Shown here: positions 12,268 to 25,569 of the stretch, piece after piece | How positions within the stretch are numbered: position 1 is the stretch's first letter | Layout: every line of letters starts with the position of its first letter | DNA from: Lingula anatina | Taxonomy: Eukaryota; Brachiopoda; Lingulata; Lingulida; Lingulidae | Reading direction: 5' to 3' | DNA: 64,000 nucleotides | Assembly (NCBI RefSeq): GCF_001039355.2 | Contig: NW_019775634.1 | Location: 62,001 to 126,000, forward strand | Position numbers and translations under genes: made by a program | The notes under the pieces: model-generated | Told to the model about the DNA's origin: nothing | What the model saw: only the letters and a program-made list of their open reading frames with translations | Databases searched by the model: none

Positions 12268-14089
12268 AGGGGGTGAGAAGTAGGTGGAGGTGAGGGGAGA
12301 CGGGGGTTAGAAGAGGTCATTGAGAGAGGGAACCACACAGTATGTAATCTGCACATACCTGTTGATGCCAGTTTGACTGTTTAAGCCTCAGTATAAGCCT
12401 TGTGCTATTTCCTTATTATTTTGTTAATTACTGTTGACATTGCATGAGCTTTTTCCAGATACTTAATGCTACTAGTGACAAATGTTTTTGGTGAATTTTT
12501 TAAAAAGTTTTGAAAATATTCCCTTTTGTTTTCTTTTTTTGTTAAAACTGGTTTTGTTTGTTTTAAGTACCTCATAAGTATTATAATTTAGAAAGTTTGA
12601 TTTTGCAAAAGTTTGAGAAGTCAAGTTTAAAAATTAAGTTCATGCCAGAAAGTAGTATATTTGTGTAACTAATGAATTGATGAATCTTAGGGAAACAAAA
12701 ATTATATTAAAATGTGCAAGTTGGTCATAGTTTTTGAGCAGTCACTGTAATAATCATTTGCAAGACAATACTCCCCCAATTAACAAGTTTGGCGTTGTCG
12801 CCTTTCTTTCCTTGTAAGTAGATTGGGCTGTTATCTTTTTGTTTCATACTCCTCTGCATCAACTTCAAGTTTAACAAGCAAGGAAAAAAACTTGATGATT
12901 TTAATGAATATTTAACTTACAAGAATAGACCATGCAGTTTTATGTGTAAAAAGGTTTAGTGTAGGAACATTTTTGAACCCCTATTAAAGATATTTATATG
13001 ACATTAGAGGCTTTTAAAAATAACACATAAAGACTTCACAAATTAAAAATATTTAGGGACTACTTTTGACCTCACACGCCCAATGACTGACTGCCCTTGT
13101 TAAGATGGTGAATGACCTTTTGTGGCAGTGACCGCTCCTCGTTAATCCTGCGTTTAATCATACTTTCACGTGTTGAAGTTTGACCCCTGGACACCAGCAA
13201 CTTGACCTTAACTGACCAAGAGGGTGAACGCTCTGAAAATGGAGCCTATTTCCATCTATCATGTTTGTTAATGGGCTGCTTCACTTTAAACAAGCAAAAT
13301 TGTTGCTATCAGAGTAACAAAACCTAGTTTTTAAGTAAATCATTTAATTGATAAAATTGTGGAAAAAATTGGGCATTTCCATTTTGCTAAGTGTTGATTT
13401 AGTACGTTGTATATATTGTCTTTCTGCCGTCATTATAAGTGGTCCTAATTGCCCATTTACCTGTTTTTCCTCTAGTTTTAATAAGTGATGTCGTAAATGT
13501 TTTTTCATGTATGAGGTGCATTTTAGGTGGTTTTAATATTAATTGAAGGGTCAATGAACTTTTTCTTTCTCATCATTATCATATATCAAATGTAAATTAT
13601 TTATTTCTCAAAGGCACAGATATTTTGCTCTCTGTTTTTAATATTTTATCTATCATAGCTTCAAAAGAATAGCATGTATGCTGCAATTTATGAAAGCTTT
13701 GATTTTAGTAATGTTAATAATTTCTAAATGCATCTTTCTCTTTTGTATAAATTTGTATGAAGTCCACAGTCCCTCAAGCAGTTGAACCATGCACATTTTC
13801 AACTTGAAAAAAGGCATAAAACAAGCATAAACCATTGACCTAATAGTCAAAGAATCCGATATGGAAATTTCTCGTTTGCAAAAGGTCAGAAGAATTTGAG
13901 GTGCAGAAGAAAACTAAATTTATAACCTTTAAACCTGCTTGGCTGTGCCATAGATAAAAACCCTATACTTCCACACTTTGTCAAGCATGATAAATCATAA
14001 AACTGGGGATTGAATACAATGCTAAAAAAATACCTTGGAAAATGGATTAAGTTTTATATTTTTTTATTTTTTAAAGATTTTACTAAAAT

Positions 14090-15350
14090 TTTTAAAAAAA
14101 GGCAGCAAAGCTGTCAAATGTACAGACATAAAAGCAGAGAATGATGCACACAATAGGTTATTTTGTCAGTTTGATGCAGTATTACAAAATTGTTGTTGAA
14201 ACAATAAAATCAATGCCAAATTTTAAATATGCACAATAAGAAACACGGATATTCAGAATATGCAATAAGGATAAGGCTTCAGGCCCATTAAAGTTCATTC
14301 AATTTACACTTTGAAAATGCCAGAATTGGAAATGAAAATTTTACAAAAAAAAATTACATTAAGTCAAGAAAAATAACTCTATCCAGCTGGTTTTCATTTC
14401 AGTTGTATGTCAGGCCTAAGCATCATTCTTGATGGTTAGAAAATAAGAAGTAACAGGATTTGTGGTAGCAGTGCACAAAATAGTTTGTTTTTTATTTTGG
14501 GGGGGGGGGTCAGTTTTGATGCAAATCTACATAATTAATAACTGCATAATCACCACCAATTTTTATTTAATAATATCTTCTGTACGTAATATGGACGATC
14601 AGAAAATGTTACTACCATCCAACTTCATGCTGTTGGAGGTCTAAGTCCTTAACTGATAATGCCAATTAGTGAAAAATGCCATTCCGAAAAACTGCATTAC
14701 CTCTGGAAAAAAAAAGCTTATCAGGTTGGTTTTCCAGTGTAGGCTTATGCATTTCAGTCCTGTGAACCTTTTTGTAAGTTTGAGAATCATAAGTAACATG
14801 GTTTTCCTTTAATGGCCATTAAGGTGGCTGTGCCCAAAATAGGCTTTTCATCCATTTTGATGCAATATTGCATATTGTTTACATGCAACAGCATAATCAC
14901 CACCATTTTTATAGTATAATAGAAGTATCATGGATATTCAGGAGATGTGACCAGCAATTCAAAGGACTTCAGGCCTGTGAAAGTTGTAAATCACAACTTG
15001 AAAATGTCATTATGTGAAAAATGAACATTTCACCAATAACTTCATATCTTCAAGAAAAATAATCCCATCAGGATGGTTTTTGAACTCGTCCTGCATTTTA
15101 TGAACATTGATAACTCCTGTAAGTTTGAAGACAATAGGTTAACCACTTTTCCACTTAATGTGTTATACGTAGTGCATATATCCTGAAAAAAGCAGAACTT
15201 TTGGCAAAATAGTCCCATCAAGCTCATTTTCAAACTTGTCCTGTATTTTATGAAGATTCATCAGAGCTGTTAAGTTGAAGTCAATAGGGCAAATGGTTTT
15301 TCACTTATTGTGCTATCTCTGAAAGTATATGGCGGCGATGTCAACCACAG
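14090..15350. repeat. Diverged tandem array, period about 343 bp
   Basis: Three diverged units share, in order, TTTTGATGCA..., GCATAATCACCACCA, ATGGATATTCAG, TTCAGGCC and AATGCCA. The TTTGATGCA landmark recurs near 14168, 14513 and 14854. Two shorter units (about 130 bp) follow, carrying CCCATCA...TTTTATGAA, and the array closes with GGCGGCGATGTCAACCACAGA. It looks like a dispersed invertebrate repeat with an internally repetitive structure, perhaps a non-autonomous rolling-circle or satellite-bearing element. I cannot name the family. Confidence 0.65.
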
Positions 15351-16292
15351 ACGCAGGTGATGATACTTGTATATGTATAGACACAATGTGTCTGTATATA
15401 AAAATGTGAAGTTCGTGCATTGTAGTTCAATTCATGTTCTCATGATTTTTGTCTTTCCTTTGTTTTAACACTATCAAAGAGAAATACGAGAAACATGGAC
15501 TAGGAAACCTATCTGTGCTCAGAAAAGAAATCAAATTATTCCAATTGAATTATTTCATTTGGGGTATCTTAACTTTGTTACAAATGCGAAAGAATAGAAC
15601 CTTGGTGTCATAAACAAAGCTGCTTTTAGAAGAAAAATCATCAGCAAATTTCATTACTTTTGTTTTAATAAAGTTAATGAGGCATGAGCTTTGTCTGGTA
15701 GTCTGAGATAGGGTGAAAGTTTTGATAACAAAGCACAAGGGGAATGAGCGATCCGATTCCCAAGAAACCCCTTTGATTGATTCTAAGGTAGACAGAGTTT
15801 CCAAGAAATGAAAGGCAGTTATGTTTATCATGTATGTTTTGATTGATGCTGATTAATTGAAAATGATATGCTTGATTTCATAATCTCTGCTCTTAGCACA
15901 CTCAGATGTTTACTTTTTCTTGGAAATTGTTCTGTTGGTTCTAGATTGCATGCCATTAACACGGTGTTAATTCTCAAGTTTGTTGTTAAATCTCTTTGGT
16001 CACCTTGCATGCAATCTCTGTGACTTTGGGAAAGAGACTAAATATATTCAGACTGGATTTGAACATCAAAACACTGAACAATTGTTATGTAGTTGACATG
16101 CATGGCTTTCGATTCACACACAATTTAGGTCTTCAAATGAAGATTGCAGCATATATAGCTGCTATTCATTCATAGTTTATGATATGGATTGAAGATATTC
16201 AGAAAGTGAAGTGCCTTATTGTCCTTCTCTCTCTTTTCATTAAGCCCCTCTTCTCTCTCTTTCTCTCTCTTTTACATATTTATGTTGGTCAG

Positions 16293-16377
16293 GTAAAGAT
16301 ACATATAATCGATTATGATATGAGGCATATTATCAAAAATCGCACATATGTCATGTTGCATTGCAAAGACTGTACAA
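16293..16377 (+). CDS. Candidate internal exon (unrecognised, low support)
   Basis: An 85-base interval between an acceptor preceded by a CT-rich tract (16203-16292, ending GGTCAG) and the donor ACAA|GTAAGT. Only the phase-0 frame is open. It encodes 28 residues ending MLHCKDCT and leaves one base for the next exon. That phase joins to candidate exon 26258 in its frame 3. No domain is recognised. The acceptor is mediocre because the pyrimidine tract is set back from the AG. Confidence 0.25.
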
Positions 16378-16890
16378 GTAAGTAAAGGTATGTGCTAGTG
16401 CGCATGCGCTCTAGCATAAAACGGGTATCTCATAAGACCTCAGTTTTGTAGAAACGAATTAGACTTTAGTTATTATTAATAAGGGGCATAATTATGCACA
16501 GTTGTAAAAGGCATGTAAGCACCAATCAGGTCAATTATGTCATTACTAAAAATGCACTCGAAACGTGTAGACTTTTGCCAAAGCAACTCGGTTATCATAA
16601 TCAAAAATTAATTGTTTGATTAATGAACCATGTGATGGACCACCACCAAAATCTTATCAATTCTAGGTTAGTCCATTCCTGACCTACTCATAAGTTTCAG
16701 GGTTAAGTTAGGCTGAAAACTAAACAAAACAGTAAACCAACGAAGGCGAAAGCATTTTGTCCTTGGTGGAGGATGTACATGATTCCTTTTTGAATCTAAT
16801 CTCTGTGTGATGGAGCATAACGTTGGCGTCAAAAGATCACATGAATAAACAGCGTAACTATACGTGAATGATTCACCAGACCCCATCTTC

Positions 16891-17052
16891 ACACATGACC
16901 CTGCAGTGAATGATGTTTGACGTCATTGCGCCAACGAGACGTAACCAAGGACGTTCAAACTCAATTAGAAATTCACAACCCCTTCTCCTCATGTGACCTC
17001 CCACTGTGATAATTTGATGTCATCTTGTCGTTGAGCCGTAACCAATGGCATT
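16891..17052. promoter_or_regulatory. Diverged duplicated module with CRE-like site
   Basis: Segments 16891-16955 and 16988-17052 align without gaps over 65 bases at roughly 70% identity. Both keep CATGTGACC/ACATGACC and CGTAACCAA. The first contains a perfect TGACGTCA (16918-16925) followed by TTGCGCC; the second has TGATGTCATCTTG at the same place. The surroundings are richer in CpG than the rest of the window. A regulatory role is inferred only from these sites. Confidence 0.3.
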
Positions 17053-18358
17053 GTTAGAGTAAGGGTCTGGTGCATCGGTGTCTTGGGAGGACCTGATGAC
17101 GGAAACAGACGCCGCTGTTAACAGGTGTTCATGATTGTTCAATCTTGTGAATGGTTTTATGTTCTTCTTCATAGATGAGACTGTCTTTCATAGACATGTC
17201 TTACGTGACCAATGTGTACAAAAGCCCGAAATGAATACAAATTTTGTGAATTCATTTCATTATTTTATACTGAAATGTGGGACTTCCTCAATTTGCCAGA
17301 TGGAATTACATATGTTTCCAGACCAGAGAAATCGTGACCAGAGGTATAAAACATGCTATCTGATCTTGCCATTTCTCCAAAGTTCATTGGTGTCTGGTGT
17401 GAACATCTTGGTGAACAGGTGCAATGTCGAGAAAGTTAATTGTGTCTCATAAATGATGATACCTTTTCAAGAGAGGTCCGTCTTTTGATTGTGTATAGCA
17501 TGCTCTTTAAATGACCTAAGTATGATATCTTATGAATATTTTTTAAAGAAATTTTTTTTTTTTTTTGGGCTCTCCATAATATGCATTCCCTGAGTAAACA
17601 TAAGCAATTTCTATGAGAGCAAATGTTACCAGACATTACAGAACCAAAGTACAGCATGCATGGTTTCAGCCACCAATAAGCCACACCATAAAGAACTATT
17701 TTTATGTGATTATAGATGTCTGCTTGGCCAACGTCTCCCCTATTCCTAGCAGTCAAATCATTACTGAGAATGACCACATGTCCCATGGGCCTTGGCTCAA
17801 TGATCCATCAGCCCTGGAATTGGAAATGCCTGCATAGTCATTGTCAAGTGCAATGAAGTTCATCGTTCAGCACCATCTTGGCCTGACTGGACAACCTCTG
17901 AAATGGAACCTTTCAGAGAAGCTAAAATGTAGGGCTGCATTCATATTTGGCCACTTTTGATAGAAAACATTTCAGTTCTTAGTGCCTTAATGCTCTGACT
18001 TGACAATGTGAGCTGATGGTACCGTTCAAATGATCCAAAATGTAGGTTTGTATTCAGTCATTTTAGATCAGTAAGAAAAAAAAATCCTGAAATCTCTTCC
18101 TTGGCTTGTAATTTCTGAGGCTGCACTATATTACCACTGGGTAGGGCTAAAAAGAGATTTTGTGTTGTAATTCAATTAATGTTAATATCACAAAAACGAA
18201 TACTAGTGTATCTGCTGAGAACAATTATGGTTTGATCCCCCCAACTCCTCCTCCCTTTTCCTGGTATAGATACAGGAACCAACTGGTTGCAAAAGCTTAA
18301 TCATTATTAACACAGCTCAGTGTATTACAATTGACTTCTATTTGGTTGTGTTTGTTTC

Positions 18359-18415
18359 TATATATGTATGTATGTATGTATGTATGCATGTATGTATGTA
18401 TGTATGTATGTATAT
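18359..18415. repeat. (ATGT)n microsatellite
   Basis: About 14 tetranucleotide units with one interruption. Confidence 0.95.
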
Positions 18416-21408
18416 GGGATCTGATCTGTTGAGTACAGATTTAGAATGCACAAAAAACATTTCAGTGTGAACAGGTGCTCTTTGGCCTGAATCGGAGCTA
18501 TTCCTTTGTTCACTACCAGTACCTCAGGGTATACAGTGACCAAGTCAGGTCTTTTGTGAAGATCAATTTGCACATCATTATTTTTTCTTTTTTTTTTTTT
18601 TTTTTTTTTAGTGTAACTACCAGTGCAATGTCTGGGGTGTTCACCTTGTGGCAGATGAGCAGAGAGATAGACAGATGCATTGCCAAAAATTTATGGGGGA
18701 ACAGTTGTGGATAAATGCTTTGGGAATACTGGAGCTATTAATATATGTACCTCGGATGAACTCTTTGACTTCACTTTTGACTTAACTTTTTTTTTTGGCA
18801 GTCTGTATGTGAAGGTTGTGTGTGATAATGTGTGTTTGTGCATGCGTCCACACAATTTTCTGCAACTTGGAATCACAAGATATATATATATACATAAAAT
18901 CTAAATAAATTTATTATTCTTTTCAATTTTTGCATACCCCTCCTTCCATGATATGAATGATAATACTCATTCTTCCAATTTGCTAACAATTAATATATAT
19001 AAATTACCCTCTAAGTCTTCTAGGAAGATTGTATCACCTTGTTTCCTTGCAGCAATTGTGCGTAAAAGGTACATTACAGTGAATTTACAGAGGTAGTTTT
19101 TCCACACTTCTGATTTACAGAAGATATCTTCAGAACTTCTATCATATTAAAGTTGTTGTTCTTGAACTGGTAACATTTTGAAGTCATATTTGCATTACAG
19201 TAATGCCTAAATGAATTAGTTAAAATTTTTTTTTAATGTTAATCAATTGATCAAAATATTATACAATAGCCAAAGAAAATGTCGTGCAGAATGAGTATTG
19301 TAAATATGGTATTTTTTTTATCTCTATTTTATAAATAAAGTGGAGGCCAAATCACTGAATAACCATGTCAATGCCACAAACGTAACGATTATCATAACAG
19401 TAACACTATAACTTCTACATATATAACAATTTATCGTTGTGACGCAGATGTCAGCACTACTGCACAAGTGTCTGGTAATACGCTGTAATTGGGAACAGAA
19501 GAAATGGTACAACATGAAATTCTATTTATATCAATAAAGGAATATCAATAACAGGAATTATAATAGTAACATATACTACGGCCAACCTACAAAGTATTTG
19601 AGAATTTTTTTTTTTTTTGGTCCTTGAAGTAATTGAATGCTTGATATTGGTAACTGCAACTTTCTGTGTCAGTAATGCACAGTGAAGAAATGCATTTATT
19701 TTAAGCTCCCTAAAATAATTACTTTCCAATCAAGAGCATGCAGAACAAATGTATAGTACAAAATACATGTAGATACTATATACATCAGCAGCACCATTCC
19801 AGTATAGAAACATTGCTCCTATGCTATAAACCTTTTACTGAAATATGAAAAAAAAAAAAAAAGATAATAGTTTTGCTAATATTGAGTGTTTTTTTTTAAT
19901 GACTAACTACCTTTGGAACAGTTTGGAGTTAAAAGTACATATTATATGCTGCCTGAGTTTCACATATTTCAATTCATCGTGCTTGCAAAGCCATCTGTCT
20001 GAATCATTGATACGGTATTTTTTCACAAATATCAAACACTTGTTCTATATTTTTTTAATTTGTTAACAGTGTTAGGAACTTGCAAAAACAACACATATGT
20101 AATAGATCAACCTTACCGATTTTTTTTTTTCAAATTGTCTTCTTATAATTAAATGTTAGTACTAAAATGAAAATAAATATCTTGAAAGTACAGATAATCA
20201 GTTTTGCTCACATTTTGACAATAATTACCGTAGGCATTACTGTAATTACCTTGAACTATAGTCTGGTTTATGCTTGCCAATCTGTATTTTACATTTATCT
20301 CAAGGTTACAGTTAGTAATTGGTGCTCTGATTTGAATGCGTTTTGTAGACTTTTTTTTTTTTAGATTGCCTCTTTTCTTCTCAAATTTTTTTCTTAAAAT
20401 ATTCTTCTATAAATAATGCCTTGAATTTCCTATAGCTTACAAGACCCCAGTTTTTTCTAATGTTCACTTCACTTGCCTTGAGCTTTTCTAAATGCTATTA
20501 TAAATAAAATATTTTTTCCTTCATTCAGATGTATGTGTTCCCTTTCTTCCTGTATTGTTTTTTGGTGGGTTGGTGGGGGCATAGAAACATTTCACTCGCA
20601 AGTTCCCTAGTGAATAATATACCCTCATTTAGTCCTTTGATTAAAAGCATAATTTCTTTGACCTTGGAATGTACACAGATGTGCCAGCAGTAGTAGAAAG
20701 TGTTTTTCAGCGAATAAATGCTGAAATTCTGTGGTTGAATATAGATATCAACAGTGCAATGACCGAAAGATGAGTGAGTCATGTAGATTTCAGCAAATCT
20801 AAATTTTGAGAGATATTCTCAGCCAATATGTGTGAACCAGCCACCGCCAGCTCCTTATGTTGTAGCCCATCTTAATCAAAAGACCTACATTGCCATGTTA
20901 TCTCCTCACTCATTGGCCAAGAGACTCCAGGGAATAGGAGCTATGCTAATACCTCGGTCGTCCCGGGTAGCTGTCAGTTCTGGGAATTCAAGGAAAAATG
21001 ATGCTTAACCTAAGGGGTAGATGGTTGTCTGGGGCAGCAGTGATTGGAAATTAGATGGAGAATTTATGGAAAGTGCGCCACTGCTCTGAAAGTAGTCCGA
21101 CCCTGGTTAAGTGCGGCCATACGATAACTGCTCATGATTCTGAAATAGTCCTCCAAGATTGATTGGTGTGATGTCTTGTTAGATATCTGTCTGCAAATCT
21201 GGATGATGGTCTTATGGAAATTGTCTTAGCTTTTTTTTTCTTTCTCTTGGAAAGGGGTTTTGACTGAAAATTGAAGGAACAGATGCAGTTTTTCTTTTGT
21301 TTGATTTTCTGTTTGATTTCTAATGCACAATTTTTGTATTTTTTCATGCTTTTGTGGATTTAAATAGATGTTAGCTGTATAGTTAATCTGAATTTCCAGT
21401 TTTTAAAA

Positions 21409-21409
21409 T

Positions 21410-21441
<32 letters not shown>

Positions 21442-21450
21442 ATATATATT
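21409..21450. repeat. (AT)n microsatellite
   Basis: An AT dinucleotide tract with a TT phase break at 21430; self-complementary. Confidence 0.95.
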
Positions 21451-21976
21451 ACTTGAAAATGTCCACCAACAATTAAAGATAAACTACTTTCATTTTTTAA
21501 GGGGAAGAAGGGCAGGCTCAGAATTAAATTGACCCACCTTAATAGAGGGGAAGCTAAGACACATACCAAGACCCACAGAAGCATATTTTTCTGCTAATAT
21601 GTCCCATGAGCCACCAAAATGTGTGTGTGCTTGCATTGGTGGTAGGCATAGGGGTGGTGGGGGCTACTCACCTTATAAATTAAGCGATAAATTTACTTAT
21701 AAACCATCTTAAAAGATAAAATTAAAACATTGAATTGCATTGTATTACCCTGGATGTGACACTGATAAAGGCATAACAACTCAAGCATAGGTAGTTTTTA
21801 TGACTGAGAAGATTTTTTAATGAGAAATTTCAGAGATAAAGATACAAACATATAGCTCAGGTATTGGTCACTCCCATATATGCATGCACACACATTCACA
21901 GTGCAACTGAACTCTAACAGGCACTTTCTTTTTCAATTGTAAAGACATGTTTCTCTTTATACATACAAACACAGAA

Positions 21977-21977
<1 letters not shown>

Positions 21978-22003
<26 letters not shown>
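21978..22003. repeat. (TG)n microsatellite
   Basis: A TG dinucleotide tract of about 13 units. Confidence 0.9.
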
Positions 22004-22009
<6 letters not shown>

Positions 22010-22444
22010 TTTCTAGATGTTGGTATGATTTTTGCTTTTAAGTGTCAGTCTATTTGCCAGCTTTGCTGTCTAGCTTTCCATTTTCTTATGAATATATCAT
22101 TTCCATAATTGTTATAGGCAAAATTATCAGATTCTATATCTGCATCTTTTGCAATATAAATCTACAATATAAACAATTTTTCCAGAGGATATGATATTTT
22201 ATAGGATATGATTACTTTATAAAACCCTCCCCCCATGAAGTACATAACCAGAACAATCTCTTTTTCTTTTGCTTATGCTGAAACAATTATACTGAAAGTA
22301 TAGCAAAATGTCAAAGAAATTAGTTTGCTCTGTTGTTTGGAATATATCACAGTTGTTGGAAAGTGTATCTTACATATCTAAACTAATTAATTTATCTGTA
22401 AAGACGAGCACTAGATCTGTATGATCAATCTGTCTTCATCTGGC

Positions 22445-22527
22445 GCTCTCTCTCTGCCTGTCTGTCTGTCTGTCTCGATTGAATTGGTATGTCAGTTTAG
22501 TTCTCTCTCTCTCTCTCTCTCTCTCTG
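22445..22527. repeat. Paired (CT)n and (CTGT)n tracts
   Basis: A (CT)n-(TCTG)n tract at 22445-22476 and a pure (CT)n tract at 22502-22527, separated by 25 bases of unique sequence. Confidence 0.9.
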
Positions 22528-23237
22528 TATGTGTAACTAAATTGTTTTTCCATCTAATAAAACTTTGGTGGAATAAGTTTTACCAACTGTTCTTTAAATA
22601 TGACATCTCTTCACATATTATATAACTACTTCTATGTATTCCTTTAAACAATTCCCTTCCCCTTCGCATTGGAGTGCATTTTGATGTCCCAGCAGTTTGC
22701 AGTCGAGCTCAGATATACAACTAATGCAGATGCACTTAATAATGAACTCTTTATTCTAATGATGTTGAATATAGCCCTTGCCTTCACTGTGATTCCAATT
22801 GTGCCAAACTAGTTCTGAGATAAGTTTTTACCCCTGAAACAAAGTACAAAAATAGCTGTTTGTATGCAGTGCCCTTGTACCATAATGTTCAAATGAATCC
22901 CTTTCTAAGACGCCTATAGACTGTATTTCTTAACTTTATATCCATAGAAGCAGACTTTTGGCTTCTGATACGACCAAAATTTGAGTTTTTCGCCATCTGT
23001 CTCCTTTGCCATTTAGTTTGGCTATTACTTTAATGTGCCCGCCATTGTCCCTGGTTGAACTTAAAGTTTGCCAGTATCAGTGTCTGGCTGAAACGGTTTT
23101 GGAATGGGCAGGAGCTGGCCAGCTGAAATTGTCATTATCCTCTGTCTGATTCAGATAAACCATTATAGTAAGAATACTTGTACCTCTTGGAGTTGCTGTA
23201 TACCAAAACAGCATCTGGTGAAAAATTTTATCATGTT

Positions 23238-23239
<2 letters not shown>

Positions 23240-23271
<32 letters not shown>

Positions 23272-23283
23272 GGGGGGGGGGGG
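23240..23283. repeat. Poly-T/poly-G block
   Basis: About 30 T followed by 13 G, both uninterrupted. The exact lengths may be unreliable in the assembly. Confidence 0.9.
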
Positions 23284-24053
23284 CTTGCATACCAGACACT
23301 TTTCTTAAAAGACAGGTTGCACTCTTTTTAGACATGAAATGAAAAATGTTTTAAATCTTTAATCTTACCAGGAAATTTTCTAAAGGGACTCTACTGGCAT
23401 TAATGGATGCCTTTATTAAGTGATCTGGAGTAAGACTGTTGTATGGAACATCAGGCAATTTGTGCCTGTTAGAGCATGCTTAAAATTGATTATTTCCTGG
23501 TACATGTTTTATTTATTTCACAATGTTTAAATAAAATATAACATGAATTTGTTATCTGCCATGATTATGTTTCAGTGACAGAAGTTTTATATAATAATGT
23601 ATTAGCCTTTTATTTCCTTGTAAAATCTTCAACTTTTGGTAATATATAATAAAGGAAATAATTTAGTTAGAAACTGTCTGTCTACATTCATCAATGACAA
23701 TCTTGTTTCTGATATCATTTATTCATGCTGTGACATTCTGATGAAAAAAGGAACATTGCTCTTTGCATTAATATAATTGTTTGGCTTCATTTTTCCATCT
23801 GAGTATGTGTAACATTACTGAATAAAGGACAGGTTTGTTTTGTGTATTCTATTCAAGAGTAATTTGATACAAATGTCACCAGTTTGTTATACTGCTTGAT
23901 GTAACATTTCCTTGCTCACAATTTATGCAGTAAATGTCATTTATTGTTTGAAATAGCTCGATTATACCAGAAATCAGTTTATGTAAGCTGCTATTGAATT
24001 AGAGGATATGAGTCGTGAGCTGACCGATGATAATTTTTTTACACAATCACACA

Positions 24054-24121
24054 CAGTGGCAGATTTAGAGGAGGCATCGAGGACCCCCCCCCCCCTTCAA
24101 ATAATCCTGGATCCGCCCCTG
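24054..24121. mobile_element. Short TIR element, copy 4 (68 bp, 5-bp TSD ACACA)
   Basis: It begins CAGTGGCAGATTTAG and ends GGATCCGCCCCTG, the inverse of the CAGGGGCGGATCC end of the 168-bp family. Perfect 5-bp direct repeats ACACA flank it (24049-24053 and 24122-24126). The interior, with a C run, is unlike the longer copies, so it is a second, shorter subfamily sharing the ends and the 5-bp target duplication. Confidence 0.75.
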
Positions 24122-25206
24122 ACACAACACTTCTCTTCATACAAAGTGATGAGGTCTATACATGTGTTTTGGTTTGGCTCTTTGATCTTAGACATACTCC
24201 TTTGCTTTGAATACATTTAAGATATGTGCAAATACAAAAGTAAATAAATAAATTGTGCCAGCTAAAATTTTTTTTACCCCACTCTCCTCCAAATTCCATG
24301 AAATCTCAATCTAAATTTTTTTGCTAATCATTGAGACTTTTGGTGTCTTGTATGATTTTTAATTATCCTGAAAGCAGGGACAATTAGGAGAATTCTGACA
24401 ATAGCTATCCTAATCATGATACTTTAGCTCAGGTCACTGATGGAATTTATGTAAATCCCAATTACTTGATTTTTTTAAGTCTACTCAAAAAATTAAAATT
24501 AATGTGCGTGTTTGTATATGTATTTTCTCAAATGCATGTGCAATGTTTTTCAAAATCTATGACACGTGTTTGAGATCCTGAAGTTGTTGACATACTCCGC
24601 ATTATGTAATTTGGACTATATTTGGCACTAAATCCCCCTCCCCCCCAGGTCACTTAATTGTGACACACTTGTGTTTTGTAACATATCCTAGTGACCTACA
24701 TTTGTTGTTTATACCATACTGGGAACTTACAGGTTGGTACTTACAGGTTAAAATCCTGTTGTTGTTGACATCAAATGATTGGATTTTAAACTTGAGGGAA
24801 AGTCCCTTCATCTGGCCAATGAAATGCCTTGTTTCATGAAAATTGTCATGCTCATGTGGGACTACTTTCAACCCCACTGCTAACTTTTCTCAGAATTTCC
24901 TCAATAGCTTCAAGTGTTTTTCTGTTTAAACAGAAAGATAAGAGAACTTCCTATTATTTTCATAAATAGATACACTGTATACCGGAAAGGCAAATCCCAA
25001 AATGTGTTGTGGTTCTATAAATGTCTATTTTAAGACCAATTTTGAAGTGACATGGGAAATTATGACCTTTTAAGATACAATGATCGGATAATGTTATTCT
25101 GCTTTAATATTGTGTAATTGGAGATGTTCTAATTTTTATTTCATCAATTTATCCACTAATTCCCAGTAACATTGCCAAAGCAGATGTCACATGTATCTCT
25201 TTCATT

Positions 25207-25208
<2 letters not shown>

Positions 25209-25262
<54 letters not shown>
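25209..25262. repeat. (AC)27 microsatellite
   Basis: A perfect AC dinucleotide tract. Confidence 0.98.
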
Positions 25263-25264
<2 letters not shown>

Positions 25265-25546
25265 TTTAAATCTGAAATCTCAATGAATTACTTATCTCTA
25301 AGGATTTGAAGTGAGCTTGGAAAAAAGAAAAAAAAAACAGGCAATAAATAAAACAAATAATGTATAAATAAACAATTATTGTCATTCCTTTACCATTGAT
25401 TCATGGTAGAATTGGTGAAATGTGATGTATCAAACAGAACTAAACTTTTTTTTATTTTTACTAGCCGTAAAACCTAGATAAAAATTTGTTTTAGAGTGGA
25501 CATTTTCCTGAGTCAAAAAAAAAAAAGAAGGTTTTTTCACCCCGCT

Positions 25547-25569
25547 NNNNNNNNNNNNNNNNNNNNNNN
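25547..25569. other. Assembly gap (23 N)
   Basis: Unresolved bases between a purine/T-rich segment and a C homopolymer. The C run at the right edge probably caused the break. Confidence 0.99.

Larger units (their letters stand above)
9876..16292. other. Non-coding stretch with repeats
   Basis: No convincing gene. It contains a (GT)n-G tract, an (ATA)n tract, a small inverted-repeat transposon, a GC-richer 50-bp tandem duplication and a long diverged tandem array. A strong acceptor (CCCTGCAG) at 10544 and a donor ACACA|GTAAGA at 10574 bound a 29-base segment, which cannot be joined in phase to its candidate neighbours. Confidence 0.55.

Noticed and set aside
21672-21710. Minus-strand donor TAAG|GTGAGT with an upstream acceptor
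   Set aside because: The 36-base segment is AT-rich and contains an in-frame stop after four codons; no neighbour exon was found.
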